A DNA stretch of 39,496 nucleotides, taken from the NCBI GenBank assembly GCA_017478225.1, contig JAFVDX010000018.1:1-39496 (forward strand), read 5' to 3'. Of this stretch, positions 9,001-16,435 are shown piece after piece (position 1 is the first letter of the stretch; the number at the start of each line of letters is the position of its first letter). A program made the translations under genes and the position numbers. The notes below the pieces were generated by a model. The model made no database searches. It was not told the DNA's origin and saw only the letters and a list, made by a program, of their open reading frames with translations. Origin of the DNA: Paludibacteraceae bacterium. Its GTDB lineage: Bacteria > Bacteroidota > Bacteroidia > Bacteroidales > Paludibacteraceae.

Positions 9001-11425
9001 CAATCCTGCGGGTGTATTGCTCGATGTGGACGAGAGTACATGGACGGCACGCGGGGCGGCAACACTTGCTTACACGCTCTGGTCGGTGGTAACCACTAAC
9101 ACTGCAAACGACCAATATCAAACCTATGGCGAGATGATTCGTTTAGCGGGAAATTCGAACAAAGCACTTTGGACATCGGATGCAGCAAGTACTTATACTA
9201 TTAATAATAGTGCCACAATATCAACATTAGGCTCGGGCGCCGATGCTGCTAATTACCGTTGGGCAGTGGCTACCACCGAAGCCGGTACGACATGGAAATA
9301 CACTCTCAGTACCGCACAGACCAACAACACAAACGACCTGCGCTACTGGCAGAGCAAGTGGGGAACATACAATAGCGGTGGAACGAGCATCAACGAAGTG
9401 TATTTCTTGCCATTGACTGTTGTGGAGGATGCTCAGATGAGCGTTATGGAGTGGGGTGAGTCAGAGGTGGCATTGAAGTGTGCTGAAAATACTACTCTGA
9501 CAAGTGTGAAGATAAACGGAACTGCTGTAACTCCAACACCGACACTTGCCGAATTGACAGGCGATATTATGAAACTGAGCGGTCTTCCTAATTTGAGTAC
9601 GCTTGATAGTTATGCCATGAAGAATATGGTAGTGAGCGTAAGTGAAGGTGGCACGGCAAAACAATTTGTTACTATTATACCATTTATCTTGACAAGTAGC
9701 AACAGTCCTGCCGCTACTCCGAAGACAACGATAGATTTGCGTAATTTGGCAGAGGGCAGTTCGCAAGACGCAAGGAACGACAAGACGGCTGTAGTGGATG
9801 TGGTTATCAGAAATGGAGCACAATTGGATGTAACCACTGCTCAGAACAATGCAACAGCATGTAAGTTTAATGATATGTATATCTATCCGGGTGGTAAGTT
9901 GAACATAAGCGGCAATAGTATTAATTTGTCGAATGTATATCTGCGTGGTGGCTTTAGTTGGCTTGATGCATCAAAGGACTTCCGTCTGCCACAAATGAAG
10001 GTTACAGATGGTATGAGTATTACGGGTATTGGTACTACGGGTCATCGTATTTGTTATGACTTTACAGCCGACCGCACGATGTTCTATATGTTGGCATTGC
10101 CTGCAGATGTGGATGTAAATGATATTACTAATGAGGAGGGCACGAAGAAATTTGGTGCGACTATAAAGAGTTATAGTGGTAAGGGCAGAACTGAAAATCC
10201 GCAGTATAGTACTACGCCTCAGTGGACAGCAATAGAGAGTGGCAGTTTAAGAAGAGGTGTAGGTTATGAAGTCACTGTGAAGGCTCGGAATGGCCGTTGG
10301 TATGGAATACTTCGTTTCCCGCTTAAGACCAATGCTTGGTCGAACGAGATTGTGTGCGAGCCGAGTGTGACCAACTGGGGATATGAGTCGGTGAGCACAA
10401 TTGGAGCCAACAATGTAGGTTGGAACTTGGTAGGTAATCCGTTCTATTCTGCCTTTGAGAGCGATGCTACAGGTGATAGCAAGATAGCCACAGAGGGCTT
10501 TAAGCCTCACTTGGTAAATGGTTACTGGGATGGTACATACGAGTGGGCAACAGAGACGGTGAAGTATTATACAGTGCCTAACAAGATGGATTATGGTTAT
10601 GAGGATGTGAGGGCAACGGACTACAAGTTGGAGGCGTTCTATCCGTTCTATGTGCAAGTGAAGACGGCAGGAACACTCACTTTTGCTCCGGCAAATAGAG
10701 TATTGCGTGCTCCTTCAACCGGTTTGCATAGTATGGCTCAGGCGCGTGAGATGACTGTTGACTTCTTGATTGAAGACGAGCAGAATCATAAGGATGTGGC
10801 AGGATTGAATATCTCAGATGAATACTCTGCGCAGTTCGATTTCGATGATAAGGAGAAGACGATTGAGCCGAGTGTTGAGCAACTGAAACTCTACACGCTG
10901 ACCGATGGCTATAGAGTGGCATTCAATTCATTGCCTGAGATGTCAGTGGGTAGCATACCGATGGGTTATATAGCACCAGCGGCAGGTGAGTATGAGATAA
11001 GCCTGAAAGAAGGTTCGGATGTTCAGTATTTTGATGAGATAGTGCTTGTTGACCACGAGATGAACGATACGGAGTGGAACTTGCTGCAAGGAGGTTATAG
11101 GTTTGGGACAGAAGAGCAGAAGTCGGGTAATGATACTCGTTTCGTGCTTAAACTCAAACTCAAGGAAGAGCAACAAGATATTGATACCGACTGGTCGGGT
11201 GCGGGATTGGATAAGTTGTCGGTATATAGCGGCAATGGAGAACTGATACTGCATAATGTACCTCAAGATGCCCAGTTGTGGTTATATGATATGACGGGTA
11301 AGTTGGTAGAAAACCGTGTGGCCAATATGGGAGGCATGTTGCGATTCATGGTTCCGACGGGAGTATATAATATCCGCGTTCAGAGTGGCACGGAAGGTAA
11401 AACTATTAGAGCGATTGTGAAATAA
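6083..11425 (+). CDS. Giant secreted repeat protein with T9SS C-terminal sorting domain
   Basis: 1780 residues. The start is ATG at 6083, giving an N-terminal signal peptide: basic MKTIYR, then a hydrophobic stretch, cleaved around VGAA/GK, residues 25-27. A Big_2-like Ig domain covers about 293-391. InlB-B-type repeats lie at about 390-471, 646-733 and 734-811. A third copy of the SGxYxIV/W.I/Y.I domain shared with the upstream gene lies at 471-631. Residues 1240-1410 read like repetitive beta structure. Residues 1552-1693 resemble the beta-rich region that often precedes T9SS tails. Residues 1709-1780 form a type A T9SS sorting domain (LSVYSGNGELIL ... LYDMTGKLV ... GVYNIRVQS), which directs export across the outer membrane and attachment. 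It shares domain types with the preceding gene and probably belongs to the same surface system. Substrate or ligand is unknown. Confidence 0.9.
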   Translation: MKTIYRILALVLMVAGLGISEKVGAAGKILEATGFQAIKAPNNTTNTNNTWSPYTSNGTYGTCTTTAHGVTLTSANMTVNTTNFTVKDTKSFTISVASGSIYRVVFKPKTTGVGGSQTALSASTGSWAGSDTWVCADSYWGFTNGKSSVTFTNNCGQDYSINSINIYTYRDATDAEASLSESSFTVSANNEESKSTRLTTNLGISFDGANSPYNNSIDTDGDSNISESTIEFESSMYSTTYSNGSTINFDIYPYAEGTYNPAFVLGYQSSSDQANNYYMIALWIPFTVEVTDACTKIPTVEFGTASPAIANYNAISCSTTNFTRTATVKYNNVATGQTITYRSNNEDVAEVSSAGVVTINGIGSARITASVQSDGDYCGADDYYDITVTGYTVTLHYPSCVADAGLTGTSKTFNNVCGAFSLNYDMAVEGYRFAGWTTSAVTTNPSSVSPLYATSSIDITANKDLYAVYSAVSNEFQLSTASTIEAGDYVITGSYNATNAPVMTNSLNNGKLTANTEDYTVTGTGKLTCTEEQCIWTLAAVTGGWTIKNSATGKYLSAASGATSNNDLKLRMVDTPDEYSVWTISQGSQNRYNVVNNKRNSDDEARKNLYANSGYFGFYTTISPFFFKRTSSSGTYTSDPSCSMSEYTVTIQNQTEGTAVASGTGGVCVWDSPVLSKLYGTETVTLTATPATGYQFLSWTVVSGGATLSSTSDNPATFTMPTNNVVIRPNFGPQTYDITYKDKGDVAFSGTHATGYPTEHTYGTPTDLLTATKTGSVFMGWYDNSTCTGSPVTQLGATAYTADITLYALFLQLTDPLAWCPEPTVTLTGDNVYVTGTYRTNGAVMAVNQLTLNANNLIANGVVRLSTPAGSGVYFSTARDVNFTKASKPTATVDITADAGGDITDQTIYVHYLPSAAGDGTPQSVAVRAEYQSNTSYYSTKDVHVRNMPEQFAVATKVGTSWYALPADIGSASNPAGVLLDVDESTWTARGAATLAYTLWSVVTTNTANDQYQTYGEMIRLAGNSNKALWTSDAASTYTINNSATISTLGSGADAANYRWAVATTEAGTTWKYTLSTAQTNNTNDLRYWQSKWGTYNSGGTSINEVYFLPLTVVEDAQMSVMEWGESEVALKCAENTTLTSVKINGTAVTPTPTLAELTGDIMKLSGLPNLSTLDSYAMKNMVVSVSEGGTAKQFVTIIPFILTSSNSPAATPKTTIDLRNLAEGSSQDARNDKTAVVDVVIRNGAQLDVTTAQNNATACKFNDMYIYPGGKLNISGNSINLSNVYLRGGFSWLDASKDFRLPQMKVTDGMSITGIGTTGHRICYDFTADRTMFYMLALPADVDVNDITNEEGTKKFGATIKSYSGKGRTENPQYSTTPQWTAIESGSLRRGVGYEVTVKARNGRWYGILRFPLKTNAWSNEIVCEPSVTNWGYESVSTIGANNVGWNLVGNPFYSAFESDATGDSKIATEGFKPHLVNGYWDGTYEWATETVKYYTVPNKMDYGYEDVRATDYKLEAFYPFYVQVKTAGTLTFAPANRVLRAPSTGLHSMAQAREMTVDFLIEDEQNHKDVAGLNISDEYSAQFDFDDKEKTIEPSVEQLKLYTLTDGYRVAFNSLPEMSVGSIPMGYIAPAAGEYEISLKEGSDVQYFDEIVLVDHEMNDTEWNLLQGGYRFGTEEQKSGNDTRFVLKLKLKEEQQDIDTDWSGAGLDKLSVYSGNGELILHNVPQDAQLWLYDMTGKLVENRVANMGGMLRFMVPTGVYNIRVQSGTEGKTIRAIVK

Positions 11426-11461
11426 TAGATATCTTAGATAACTTAGATATCATAGAAACGA
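11426..11461 (+). repeat. 4 x 9-bp array (TAGATATCT), TAG in frame in every unit
   Basis: The units TAGATATCT, TAGATAACT, TAGATATCA and TAGAAACGA directly follow the TAA of the T9SS protein. In that gene's frame every unit opens with TAG (11426, 11435, 11444, 11453). The array fills most of the 46-bp gap before the next gene. Confidence 0.9.
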
Positions 11462-11471
11462 TAAAAACAAA

Positions 11472-11966
11472 ATGATTATGAAGAAGACAATGATATTATT
11501 ATTTTGGCTTGTAGCAGGGGCGATAGCCCTTGCTCAAAGCCCGTTGTATGAAACATCGTCAAGCAGCACTCGCTCAGAGCATAAGTTGCAAATGCAAGGA
11601 GGTACGAATAGTTGGAATATCACCCCGATGTCCGGCAAATCGCTTCGTTCGTCCGGTGGCTCGCGCAATGGTATTTCCGGTGGTGGACTGGTGGGTATAG
11701 GTGCCGGTGCTCCGCAAGTAATTATTGGTGGTGGTCAGATGCCTCAGGTGCAGTTTGGAAGAGGGGGAGTGGGCAATGGTGAACTGGTGAGTGACCCTAC
11801 TCAGACCAATCGTCCGCGTCGTTTGGGAGAAGAAGATGACGACGATGATCCCAATGATCGTCCTGAGCCACATCCTAACCCAATAGGTGATATGGAATGG
11901 TGGGTGGTGCTGATAGGCATTTTGTTGTTCGCTTTCGTTAAGAGACTAAAGCGTGCAATCAACTAA
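11472..11966 (+). CDS. Small secreted Gly-rich/acidic protein with C-terminal hydrophobic anchor and basic tail
   Basis: 164 residues, family not recognised. The N-terminus is a clear signal peptide (KKTMILLFWLVAGAIALAQ). ATG at 11478 gives the more usual MKK start, and ATG at 11472 is also possible. Residues 25-60 are Ser/Arg-rich, 60-105 are Gly-rich (GGGLVGIGAGAP and similar), and 120-138 are acidic then Pro-rich (EEDDDDDPNDRPEPHPNP). The C-terminus is tripartite: a PIGD motif (about 137-140), a hydrophobic segment (WWVVLIGILLFAFV), and basic KRLKR before the end. That layout resembles processed sorting tails such as PEP-CTERM, though the motif is different, so the resemblance is only architectural. 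The gene follows the giant T9SS protein by 46 bp and is followed by a terminator, suggesting co-transcription and a role in the same surface system (inference). Confidence 0.75.
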   Translation: MIMKKTMILLFWLVAGAIALAQSPLYETSSSSTRSEHKLQMQGGTNSWNITPMSGKSLRSSGGSRNGISGGGLVGIGAGAPQVIIGGGQMPQVQFGRGGVGNGELVSDPTQTNRPRRLGEEDDDDDPNDRPEPHPNPIGDMEWWVVLIGILLFAFVKRLKRAIN

Positions 11967-11970
11967 AAAG

Positions 11971-12012
11971 AAGAGGCTATATCTTTGGTGATATGGCCTC
12001 TTGCTTTTTTTT
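11971..12012 (+). terminator. Intrinsic terminator of the surface-protein cluster
   Basis: AAGAGGC-T-ATATC (11971-11983) pairs with GATAT-G-GCCTCTT (11990-12002) around TTTGGT. GC and then eight T residues follow (12005-12012). It begins 5 bp after the stop of the small anchored protein. Confidence 0.9.
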
Positions 12013-12064
12013 AGAAGTCTTAGATATCTTAGAAGTCTTAGATATCTTAGAGACTTTAGAATTA
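12011..12064 (-). repeat. 6 x 9-bp array (TTAGAAGTC/TTAGATATC), TAA in frame after aqpZ
   Basis: On the + strand the units are TTAGAAGTC, TTAGATATC, TTAGAAGTC, TTAGATATC, TTAGAGACT and TTAGAATTA. Read on the - strand past the aqpZ stop (12064-12062), each unit supplies a TAA in the aqpZ frame, six in all. The last unit overlaps the aqpZ stop codon itself. The same unit type recurs in the metK leader (14050-14148) and after the T9SS protein (11426). Confidence 0.95.
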
Positions 12065-12754
12065 TTTTTTCTCGAAGAGTTTGTAGCAAAGTCCTGCGAG
12101 TGCGGCGCCTACGAGTGGAGCGACGATAAAGAGCCAGAGTTGCGGCAGAGCCAATGCGTTATCTGAGAAGATAGCCTGCGAGATAGAGCGTGCAGGATTG
12201 ACAGATGTGTTGGTCAGAGGAATACTGATAAGATGAATCAGTGTGAGGCAAAGACCGATAGCCAGACCTGCAAACTTAGTGTTAGCGCGTTGGTCGGTAG
12301 CACCGAGGATAACCATCAAGAAAACGAATGTAAGCAATGCTTCAACAGCGAAAGCTCCCCCCATGCTGATTTGATGATAACCGGCGTCACCGGCGAAAGC
12401 CTCACCAAAGCCGTTGGCAGCGAAAGTACCTACTTCCATGCCGGCTGCTTTAACCAAACCAAAGAGCACAGCCCCGGCGAGTATGGCACCAACGATTTGT
12501 GCGCACCAGTAGCAAAGCATCTCTTTCCATGTCATTCTTCCATTGACAAAAACGCCAAGAGAAACGGCAGGGTTGAGGTGTGCACCAGAGATATGACCTA
12601 TTCCATAAGCCATAGTAACTACGGTAAGACCAAAGGCGAGAGCAACGCCCAGAAAACCTACACTACCGCCGGCGAAGATTGCAGTACCGCAACCGCCCGC
12701 AACAAGCCAAAATGTACCGAGACATTCGGCCACGAGTTTGTTTGTTAGTTTCAT
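12062..12754 (-). CDS. aqpZ: Aquaporin Z-type water channel
   Basis: 230 residues, the usual length for bacterial MIP-family channels, with six membrane segments. Both NPA boxes are intact: GAHLNPAVS (NPA 61-63) and TSVNPARS (NPA 186-188). The selectivity-filter residues of E. coli AqpZ are present (Phe41 equivalent, His174, Thr183, Arg189), which favours water over glycerol. The protein sits in the inner membrane and equilibrates water. The start ATG lies 37 bp downstream of metK on the same strand with no visible promoter between, so it is probably co-transcribed with metK and shares the SAM-II control. That pairing is unexpected, and expression from a promoter inside metK is an alternative. 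The 3' side runs straight into a 9-bp array. Confidence 0.95.
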   Translation of the reverse strand: MKLTNKLVAECLGTFWLVAGGCGTAIFAGGSVGFLGVALAFGLTVVTMAYGIGHISGAHLNPAVSLGVFVNGRMTWKEMLCYWCAQIVGAILAGAVLFGLVKAAGMEVGTFAANGFGEAFAGDAGYHQISMGGAFAVEALLTFVFLMVILGATDQRANTKFAGLAIGLCLTLIHLISIPLTNTSVNPARSISQAIFSDNALALPQLWLFIVAPLVGAALAGLCYKLFEKK

Positions 12755-12791
12755 AATGTTTTGTTTTTAATTGATTATTTCAGCCTTGAAC

Positions 12792-14036
12792 TTATTGTCC
12801 AAGGAATGCTTCTTTTATTTGCTGTACACGGTCGAGTTTTTCCCAAGTGAAGAGTTCCACTTGCTTGGTGAAAGTGTTTCCGTTGCCGTCTTCAAAGGTT
12901 TTTTCAACTATTTGTGGTGTGCGTCCCATGTGTCCGTAGGCAGCGGTCTCTTCGTAAATAGGTTGTCTAAGATTGAGTGCTTGCTCGATAGCCCCCGGGC
13001 GGAGGTCGAACAACTCATTGACCTTTTGCGCTATTTGTGCGTCGGGCATTTGCACTTTGGCCGTGTTGAAAGTGTTTACATATACACTAACAGGTTCAGC
13101 CACTCCGATGGCATAACTGATTTGTACTAATGCTTCTTTGCATACCCCTGCAGCCACGAGGTTTTTGGCTATCCAGCGTGCAGCATAAGCGGCAGAGCGA
13201 TCTACTTTCGAGGGGTCTTTCCCTGAGAAAGCGCCTCCACCATGTGCGCCTCTGCCACCATAGGTGTCAACAATGATTTTCCTGCCTGTAAGTCCGGTGT
13301 CTCCGTGAGGACCACCTATTACGAAATTGCCTGTAGGATTGACAAGCAGTTGATAAGAAGAATTTTGCAAGAGTTTTTTGTAGAGTTTGTCGCGTTTGGC
13401 AACTCTTGGAAGCAAGATATTGATGATGTCTTCACGAATTTTTTGTTGACTTATGTCAGGGTCGTGCTGTGTGGATAGGACGATAGTGTCGATACGAATA
13501 GGTCTGCCTTGTTGGTCGTATTCTACTGTTACTTGTGATTTGCTGTCTGGGCGCAGGTAGCGCATTTGTCGTCCTTCTTTGCGGATGCGTGCAAGAGTAT
13601 AAACCAGAGTATGCGCAAGGTCAAGAGTAAGCGGCATGTAGTTTTCTGTTTCGTCGGTAGCATAGCCGAACATCATGCCTTGGTCGCCTGCTCCTTGCTC
13701 GAGCGGTGTGCCTCGACTGACACCTTGGTTGATGTCTTGTGATTGTTCGTGCAAGGCTGTGAATATACCGCAAGAATTGCCGTCGAACATATATTCTGAC
13801 TTGGTGTAGCCAATACGGTTGATGACTCGCCTGACAGTGTTTTGTACATCAACATAACTTGAGGAGCGGACTTCGCCTGCAACTACTACTTGTCCAGTAG
13901 TAACAAGGGTTTCACATGCCACATGCGACTTGCTGTCTAACGCAAGAAATTGGTCAAGGATTCCATCGGAAATCTGATCGGCTACTTTGTCTGGATGACC
14001 TTCACTGACACTTTCAGAGGTGAAAAGATAATTCAT
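12792..14036 (-). CDS. metK: S-adenosylmethionine synthetase
   Basis: 414 residues. Makes SAM from methionine and ATP in the cytoplasm. Visible signatures are [13 protein letters not shown] (13-25, with catalytic His14 and Asp16), the [12 protein letters not shown] motif (115-126) and the Gly-rich [16 protein letters not shown] loop (266-281). The start ATG at 14036 gives the family-typical [16 protein letters not shown]. Upstream on the same strand lie a consensus promoter, a SAM-II aptamer and an attenuator, so its product SAM should repress it. A 9-bp array occupies the leader between attenuator and start codon. aqpZ follows. Confidence 0.98.
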   Translation of the reverse strand: MNYLFTSESVSEGHPDKVADQISDGILDQFLALDSKSHVACETLVTTGQVVVAGEVRSSSYVDVQNTVRRVINRIGYTKSEYMFDGNSCGIFTALHEQSQDINQGVSRGTPLEQGAGDQGMMFGYATDETENYMPLTLDLAHTLVYTLARIRKEGRQMRYLRPDSKSQVTVEYDQQGRPIRIDTIVLSTQHDPDISQQKIREDIINILLPRVAKRDKLYKKLLQNSSYQLLVNPTGNFVIGGPHGDTGLTGRKIIVDTYGGRGAHGGGAFSGKDPSKVDRSAAYAARWIAKNLVAAGVCKEALVQISYAIGVAEPVSVYVNTFNTAKVQMPDAQIAQKVNELFDLRPGAIEQALNLRQPIYEETAAYGHMGRTPQIVEKTFEDGNGNTFTKQVELFTWEKLDRVQQIKEAFLGQ

Positions 14037-14049
14037 TCTTTTATGTGAA

Positions 14050-14148
14050 TTAGATGCTTAGAAGTCTTAGAGGTCTTAGAAGTTTTTAGATATCTTAGAG
14101 ACCTTAGAAGTCTTAGATGTCTTAGAGACCTTAGAAGATTTAGAAAGC
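14050..14148 (-). repeat. 11 x 9-bp array (TTAGAAGTC family) in the metK leader
   Basis: On the + strand there are about eleven units: TTAGATGC, TTAGAAGTC, TTAGAGGTC, TTAGAAGTT(T), TTAGATATC, TTAGAGACC, TTAGAAGTC, TTAGATGTC, TTAGAGACC, TTAGAAGAT, TTAGAAAGC. The first unit is 1 bp short and one in the middle is 1 bp long. The array fills the transcribed space between the SAM-II attenuator (T-run 14152-14158) and the metK start codon. Confidence 0.95.
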
Positions 14149-14151
14149 ATT

Positions 14152-14188
14152 AAAAAAACTGCGCACCTGACTACTTTGCGGTGTGCAG
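14152..14188 (-). terminator. Intrinsic attenuator downstream of the SAM-II aptamer
   Basis: On the - strand, CTGCACACC (14188-14180) pairs with GGTGCGCAG (14167-14159), eight of nine positions with one A-C mismatch, followed by seven T residues (14158-14152). It lies 6 bp below the aptamer and above metK, as expected of a riboswitch expression platform. Confidence 0.85.
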
Positions 14189-14194
14189 AACATC

Positions 14195-14246
14195 GGGTTT
14201 TAGCATTCTTTTAAGGAGGTTGCAAGCAGTCAAATCTATCCTCCGC
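14195..14246 (-). promoter_or_regulatory. SAM-II riboswitch aptamer controlling metK
   Basis: Read on the - strand, P1 is GGAGG (14244-14240) with CCTCC (14219-14215). Inside it are the conserved GATTTGAC and CTTGCAACC elements. After P1 come TTAAAAG and the pseudoknot strand ATGCTAAAACCC. This order matches the SAM-II (SAM-alpha, RF00521) consensus GATTTG..C ... CTTGCA.CC ... TTAAA ... GCTAAA, known from alphaproteobacteria and Bacteroidetes upstream of methionine/SAM genes. Position between a consensus promoter and metK, followed by a terminator, supports the call. Confidence 0.93.
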
Positions 14247-14304
14247 TATGTGAGAAAAAGGTTTTGAAAATCTATTCTCAAGACTTTTGCCCACATTTGC
14301 GTTG

Positions 14305-14335
14305 CAAAATTAGTGCTTTATTTTGACATAAACAA
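14305..14335 (-). promoter_or_regulatory. metK promoter (Bacteroidetes type)
   Basis: On the - strand, TTG (14335-14333), 20-bp spacer, TAATTTTG (14312-14305). This matches the Bacteroidetes -33/-7 consensus TTG-N19/20-TAnnTTTG. Transcription would start about 50 bases upstream of the SAM-II aptamer. Confidence 0.85.
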
Positions 14336-14507
14336 AAAGCCGTAGAAAAATTATTGTTTTTTGGTATGCTTTTATGTTCTATGTTTCTTTTTTGAGGTTA
14401 TATGAAGTGTTTGTAATAAGTTAGATTATTGTTTTTTATCACAGATTTTTAGTTTTCGTCCCAAATAATTGAATTTTGTCATTTTTTTTGATTGACTAAT
14501 TATGAAT
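14336..14507. other. AT-rich spacer between divergent promoters, nothing recognised
   Basis: Very AT-rich spacer between the metK promoter and the acyl-CoA synthetase promoter. I see no gene, RNA or clear repeat here. Upstream activator sites could exist but none can be identified by eye. Confidence 0.6.
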
Positions 14508-14538
14508 TTGTCTATTTGAGAATAAATGAATAACTTTG
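14508..14538 (+). promoter_or_regulatory. Promoter of the acyl-CoA synthetase
   Basis: TTG (14508-14510), 20-bp spacer, TAACTTTG (14531-14538), matching the Bacteroidetes consensus. The start codon is about 125 bp downstream, leaving a long AT-rich leader with no recognised element. Confidence 0.85.
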
Positions 14539-14663
14539 CAAATGCGTATGGTGAAAAAGTTTTGGGGCGTAAAAATAGATGTTGATAGATTTAAATTATT
14601 GTGTGTGGGAAAGAAATGTGTGGAAAAGAAATGTTAAAAACATAATAATATAATTAATATAAT

Positions 14664-16337
14664 ATGGCAGAATATATAAATAAAAATAATATGGCAACAC
14701 CAACAAGACATTTTTTCGATTATTTTAATGAGCGTATTCCTCAGAATTGGAATGAGCCTGCGCTTACAGACTATGATGGCGACAAAGATTACACCTTCGG
14801 GCAGATGGCTCAGAAGGTGGCTTTTTTGCAACTCTTATTAGAAAAAGCGGGTATAGGCAAAGGCGATAAAGTGGCTATTTGTTCCAAGAACTGCTGCAAC
14901 TGGGCAGTAAGTTTTTTGAGTATTGCGGCCAACCGAGGTGTGATAGTGAGCATAATGGATGCTTTCACAGGTGAGGATATTGAGAAACTTATGAATCACT
15001 CAGATGCAAAAGCCATTTTTGCTGGCGAGAGCGTGTGGAAAAAAATAGACATAAAGAATATGCCTGAGTTGCAATTGGCCCTTTCCACTGATGATTTTGA
15101 ACTTCTTTATGCCAAGACTACTGTACAGACAGAGGCTTATAATGATGCTCAAAAAGTGTTTGAAACAGTATATCCTGATGGTTATTCATCTAAGGATGTG
15201 TCTTTCCCCACAGATAATATGGATGACCTGATGATAATCAACTATACCTCCGGTACCACAAGTGAGCCTAAGGGTGCCATGTTGTCGTATAGAAACATAT
15301 CAGCCAATGTACATTTCTCTCAGGAGACCATACCTAATCATGCCGGTTGGTCGGAGGTATGTATGTTGCCGTTGGCTCATATGTTTGGTATGACCATTGA
15401 ATTTTTGTATCAAGTGGCAGGTGGGTGCCATGTATATTTCTTGAGCAAGACTCCTTCGCCTACTGTGCTTATGCGCGCATACGCAGAAACGAAACCATAT
15501 ATGATACTCACGGTACCGTTGGTGCTTGAAAAGATATTCAAGGCAAAGATATTTCCCGCCTTGCAAAAACCTATGATTAAGTTCCTGTGGAATACGCCGC
15601 TTCTTTGTAAAATTGTAGAAAAGCAGATTTATAAGCAATTGATGAATGCCTTTGGTGGCAATCTGATATGGCTCATAACCGGTGGTGCGGCGATAAATGC
15701 GGAGGTGGAGAGAGTATTTCGCAGAATCAAATTCCCCTTTGTTGTTGGCTATGGTATGACGGAGGCAGGACCACTTATATGTTACGACCATTGGTACAAC
15801 GAAGTACAGGGCTGTTGCGGAAGATGTGTTGACAGGAACGAGTTGAAGATCGATTCTGACGATCCGGAGAATAAAGTGGGCGAGATACTTTTCCGTGGTG
15901 AGCATGTGATGATGGGTTATTATAAGAATCCTGAAGCAACGGCTGCTGCAATTGACAAAGATGGTTGGCTCCATACGGGTGATTTGGGCACATTGGACAA
16001 GCAAGGGCATTTGTTTATCCGTGGTCGCTCAAAGGCTATGATTCTTTCTTCTAACGGCCAAAATATCTACCCTGAAGAAATTGAGGATAAACTGAATAAC
16101 TTGCCTGCTGTGGTTGAGTCGGTGGTAGTGGGTAGAAATGGTAAATTGGTAGCATTGGTTTTTGCAGATGCTAAATATGAATTGCAAGGACAAACTATAA
16201 GTGAGTTGATGGAAGAGAACAGAAAAGCACTTAATAAGTCGTTGCCACAATATGCACAAGTGATGAGTATTGAACTTGTAGATAAAGAATTTGAGAAGAC
16301 CCCCAAACGCAGTATCCGCAGATTCTTGTATAAGTGA
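14664..16337 (+). CDS. AMP-forming acyl-CoA synthetase/ligase (FadD-like)
   Basis: 557 residues of the ANL superfamily. Activates a carboxylic acid, probably a fatty acid, to acyl-AMP and then acyl-CoA; chain length cannot be read from the sequence. Motifs in order are NYTSGTTSEPKGAMLS (about 193-208, ATP-binding A3; the usual TGxPKG reads TSEPKG), VGYGMTEAGP (about 361-371), GWLHTGDLG (about 434), RGRSKAMILSSNGQNIYPEE (about 453-472) and the C-terminal EKTPKRSIRRF with the catalytic Lys near 546. The start could be ATG at 14664 or ATG at 14691 (MATPTRHFFDYF); the second begins closer to the conserved fold. Expressed alone from its own promoter. A 9-bp array and a bidirectional terminator follow. 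Confidence 0.92.
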   Translation: MAEYINKNNMATPTRHFFDYFNERIPQNWNEPALTDYDGDKDYTFGQMAQKVAFLQLLLEKAGIGKGDKVAICSKNCCNWAVSFLSIAANRGVIVSIMDAFTGEDIEKLMNHSDAKAIFAGESVWKKIDIKNMPELQLALSTDDFELLYAKTTVQTEAYNDAQKVFETVYPDGYSSKDVSFPTDNMDDLMIINYTSGTTSEPKGAMLSYRNISANVHFSQETIPNHAGWSEVCMLPLAHMFGMTIEFLYQVAGGCHVYFLSKTPSPTVLMRAYAETKPYMILTVPLVLEKIFKAKIFPALQKPMIKFLWNTPLLCKIVEKQIYKQLMNAFGGNLIWLITGGAAINAEVERVFRRIKFPFVVGYGMTEAGPLICYDHWYNEVQGCCGRCVDRNELKIDSDDPENKVGEILFRGEHVMMGYYKNPEATAAAIDKDGWLHTGDLGTLDKQGHLFIRGRSKAMILSSNGQNIYPEEIEDKLNNLPAVVESVVVGRNGKLVALVFADAKYELQGQTISELMEENRKALNKSLPQYAQVMSIELVDKEFEKTPKRSIRRFLYK

Positions 16338-16341
16338 TATT

Positions 16342-16381
16342 ATTCTGAATAATCAGAATAATCTGAAAATCCGGAATAACC
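16342..16381 (+). repeat. 4 x 9-bp degenerate array with in-frame TAA codons
   Basis: The units ATTCTGAAT, AATCAGAAT, AATCTGAAA, ATCCGGAAT and trailing AACC follow the TGA of the acyl-CoA synthetase. In that gene's frame GAA TAA occurs at 16347, 16356 and 16374, while the unit between reads GAA AAT. The 11-mer CCGGAATAACC at 16371-16381 also occurs inside the mfd array (20302-20312). Confidence 0.8.
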
Positions 16382-16419
16382 AAAAAAGAGATGCTTCAAA
16401 GGAAAGCATCTCTTTTTTT
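16382..16419. terminator. Bidirectional terminator between convergent acyl-CoA synthetase gene and pgi
   Basis: AAAAAAGAGATGCTT (16382-16396) pairs with AAGCATCTCTTTTTT (from 16404) around a 7-base loop. A T-run lies on the 3' side on each strand, so it can serve both converging genes. Confidence 0.93.
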
Positions 16420-16435
16420 GATTATAGATATTGTA

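Noticed and set aside
12233..12748. 171-codon + strand frame opposite aqpZ
   Set aside because: It lies wholly antisense to a clear aquaporin gene with intact NPA motifs; no independent evidence.
15300..16010. 236-codon - strand frame inside the acyl-CoA synthetase gene
   Set aside because: Antisense to conserved adenylation motifs; composition is not protein-like.
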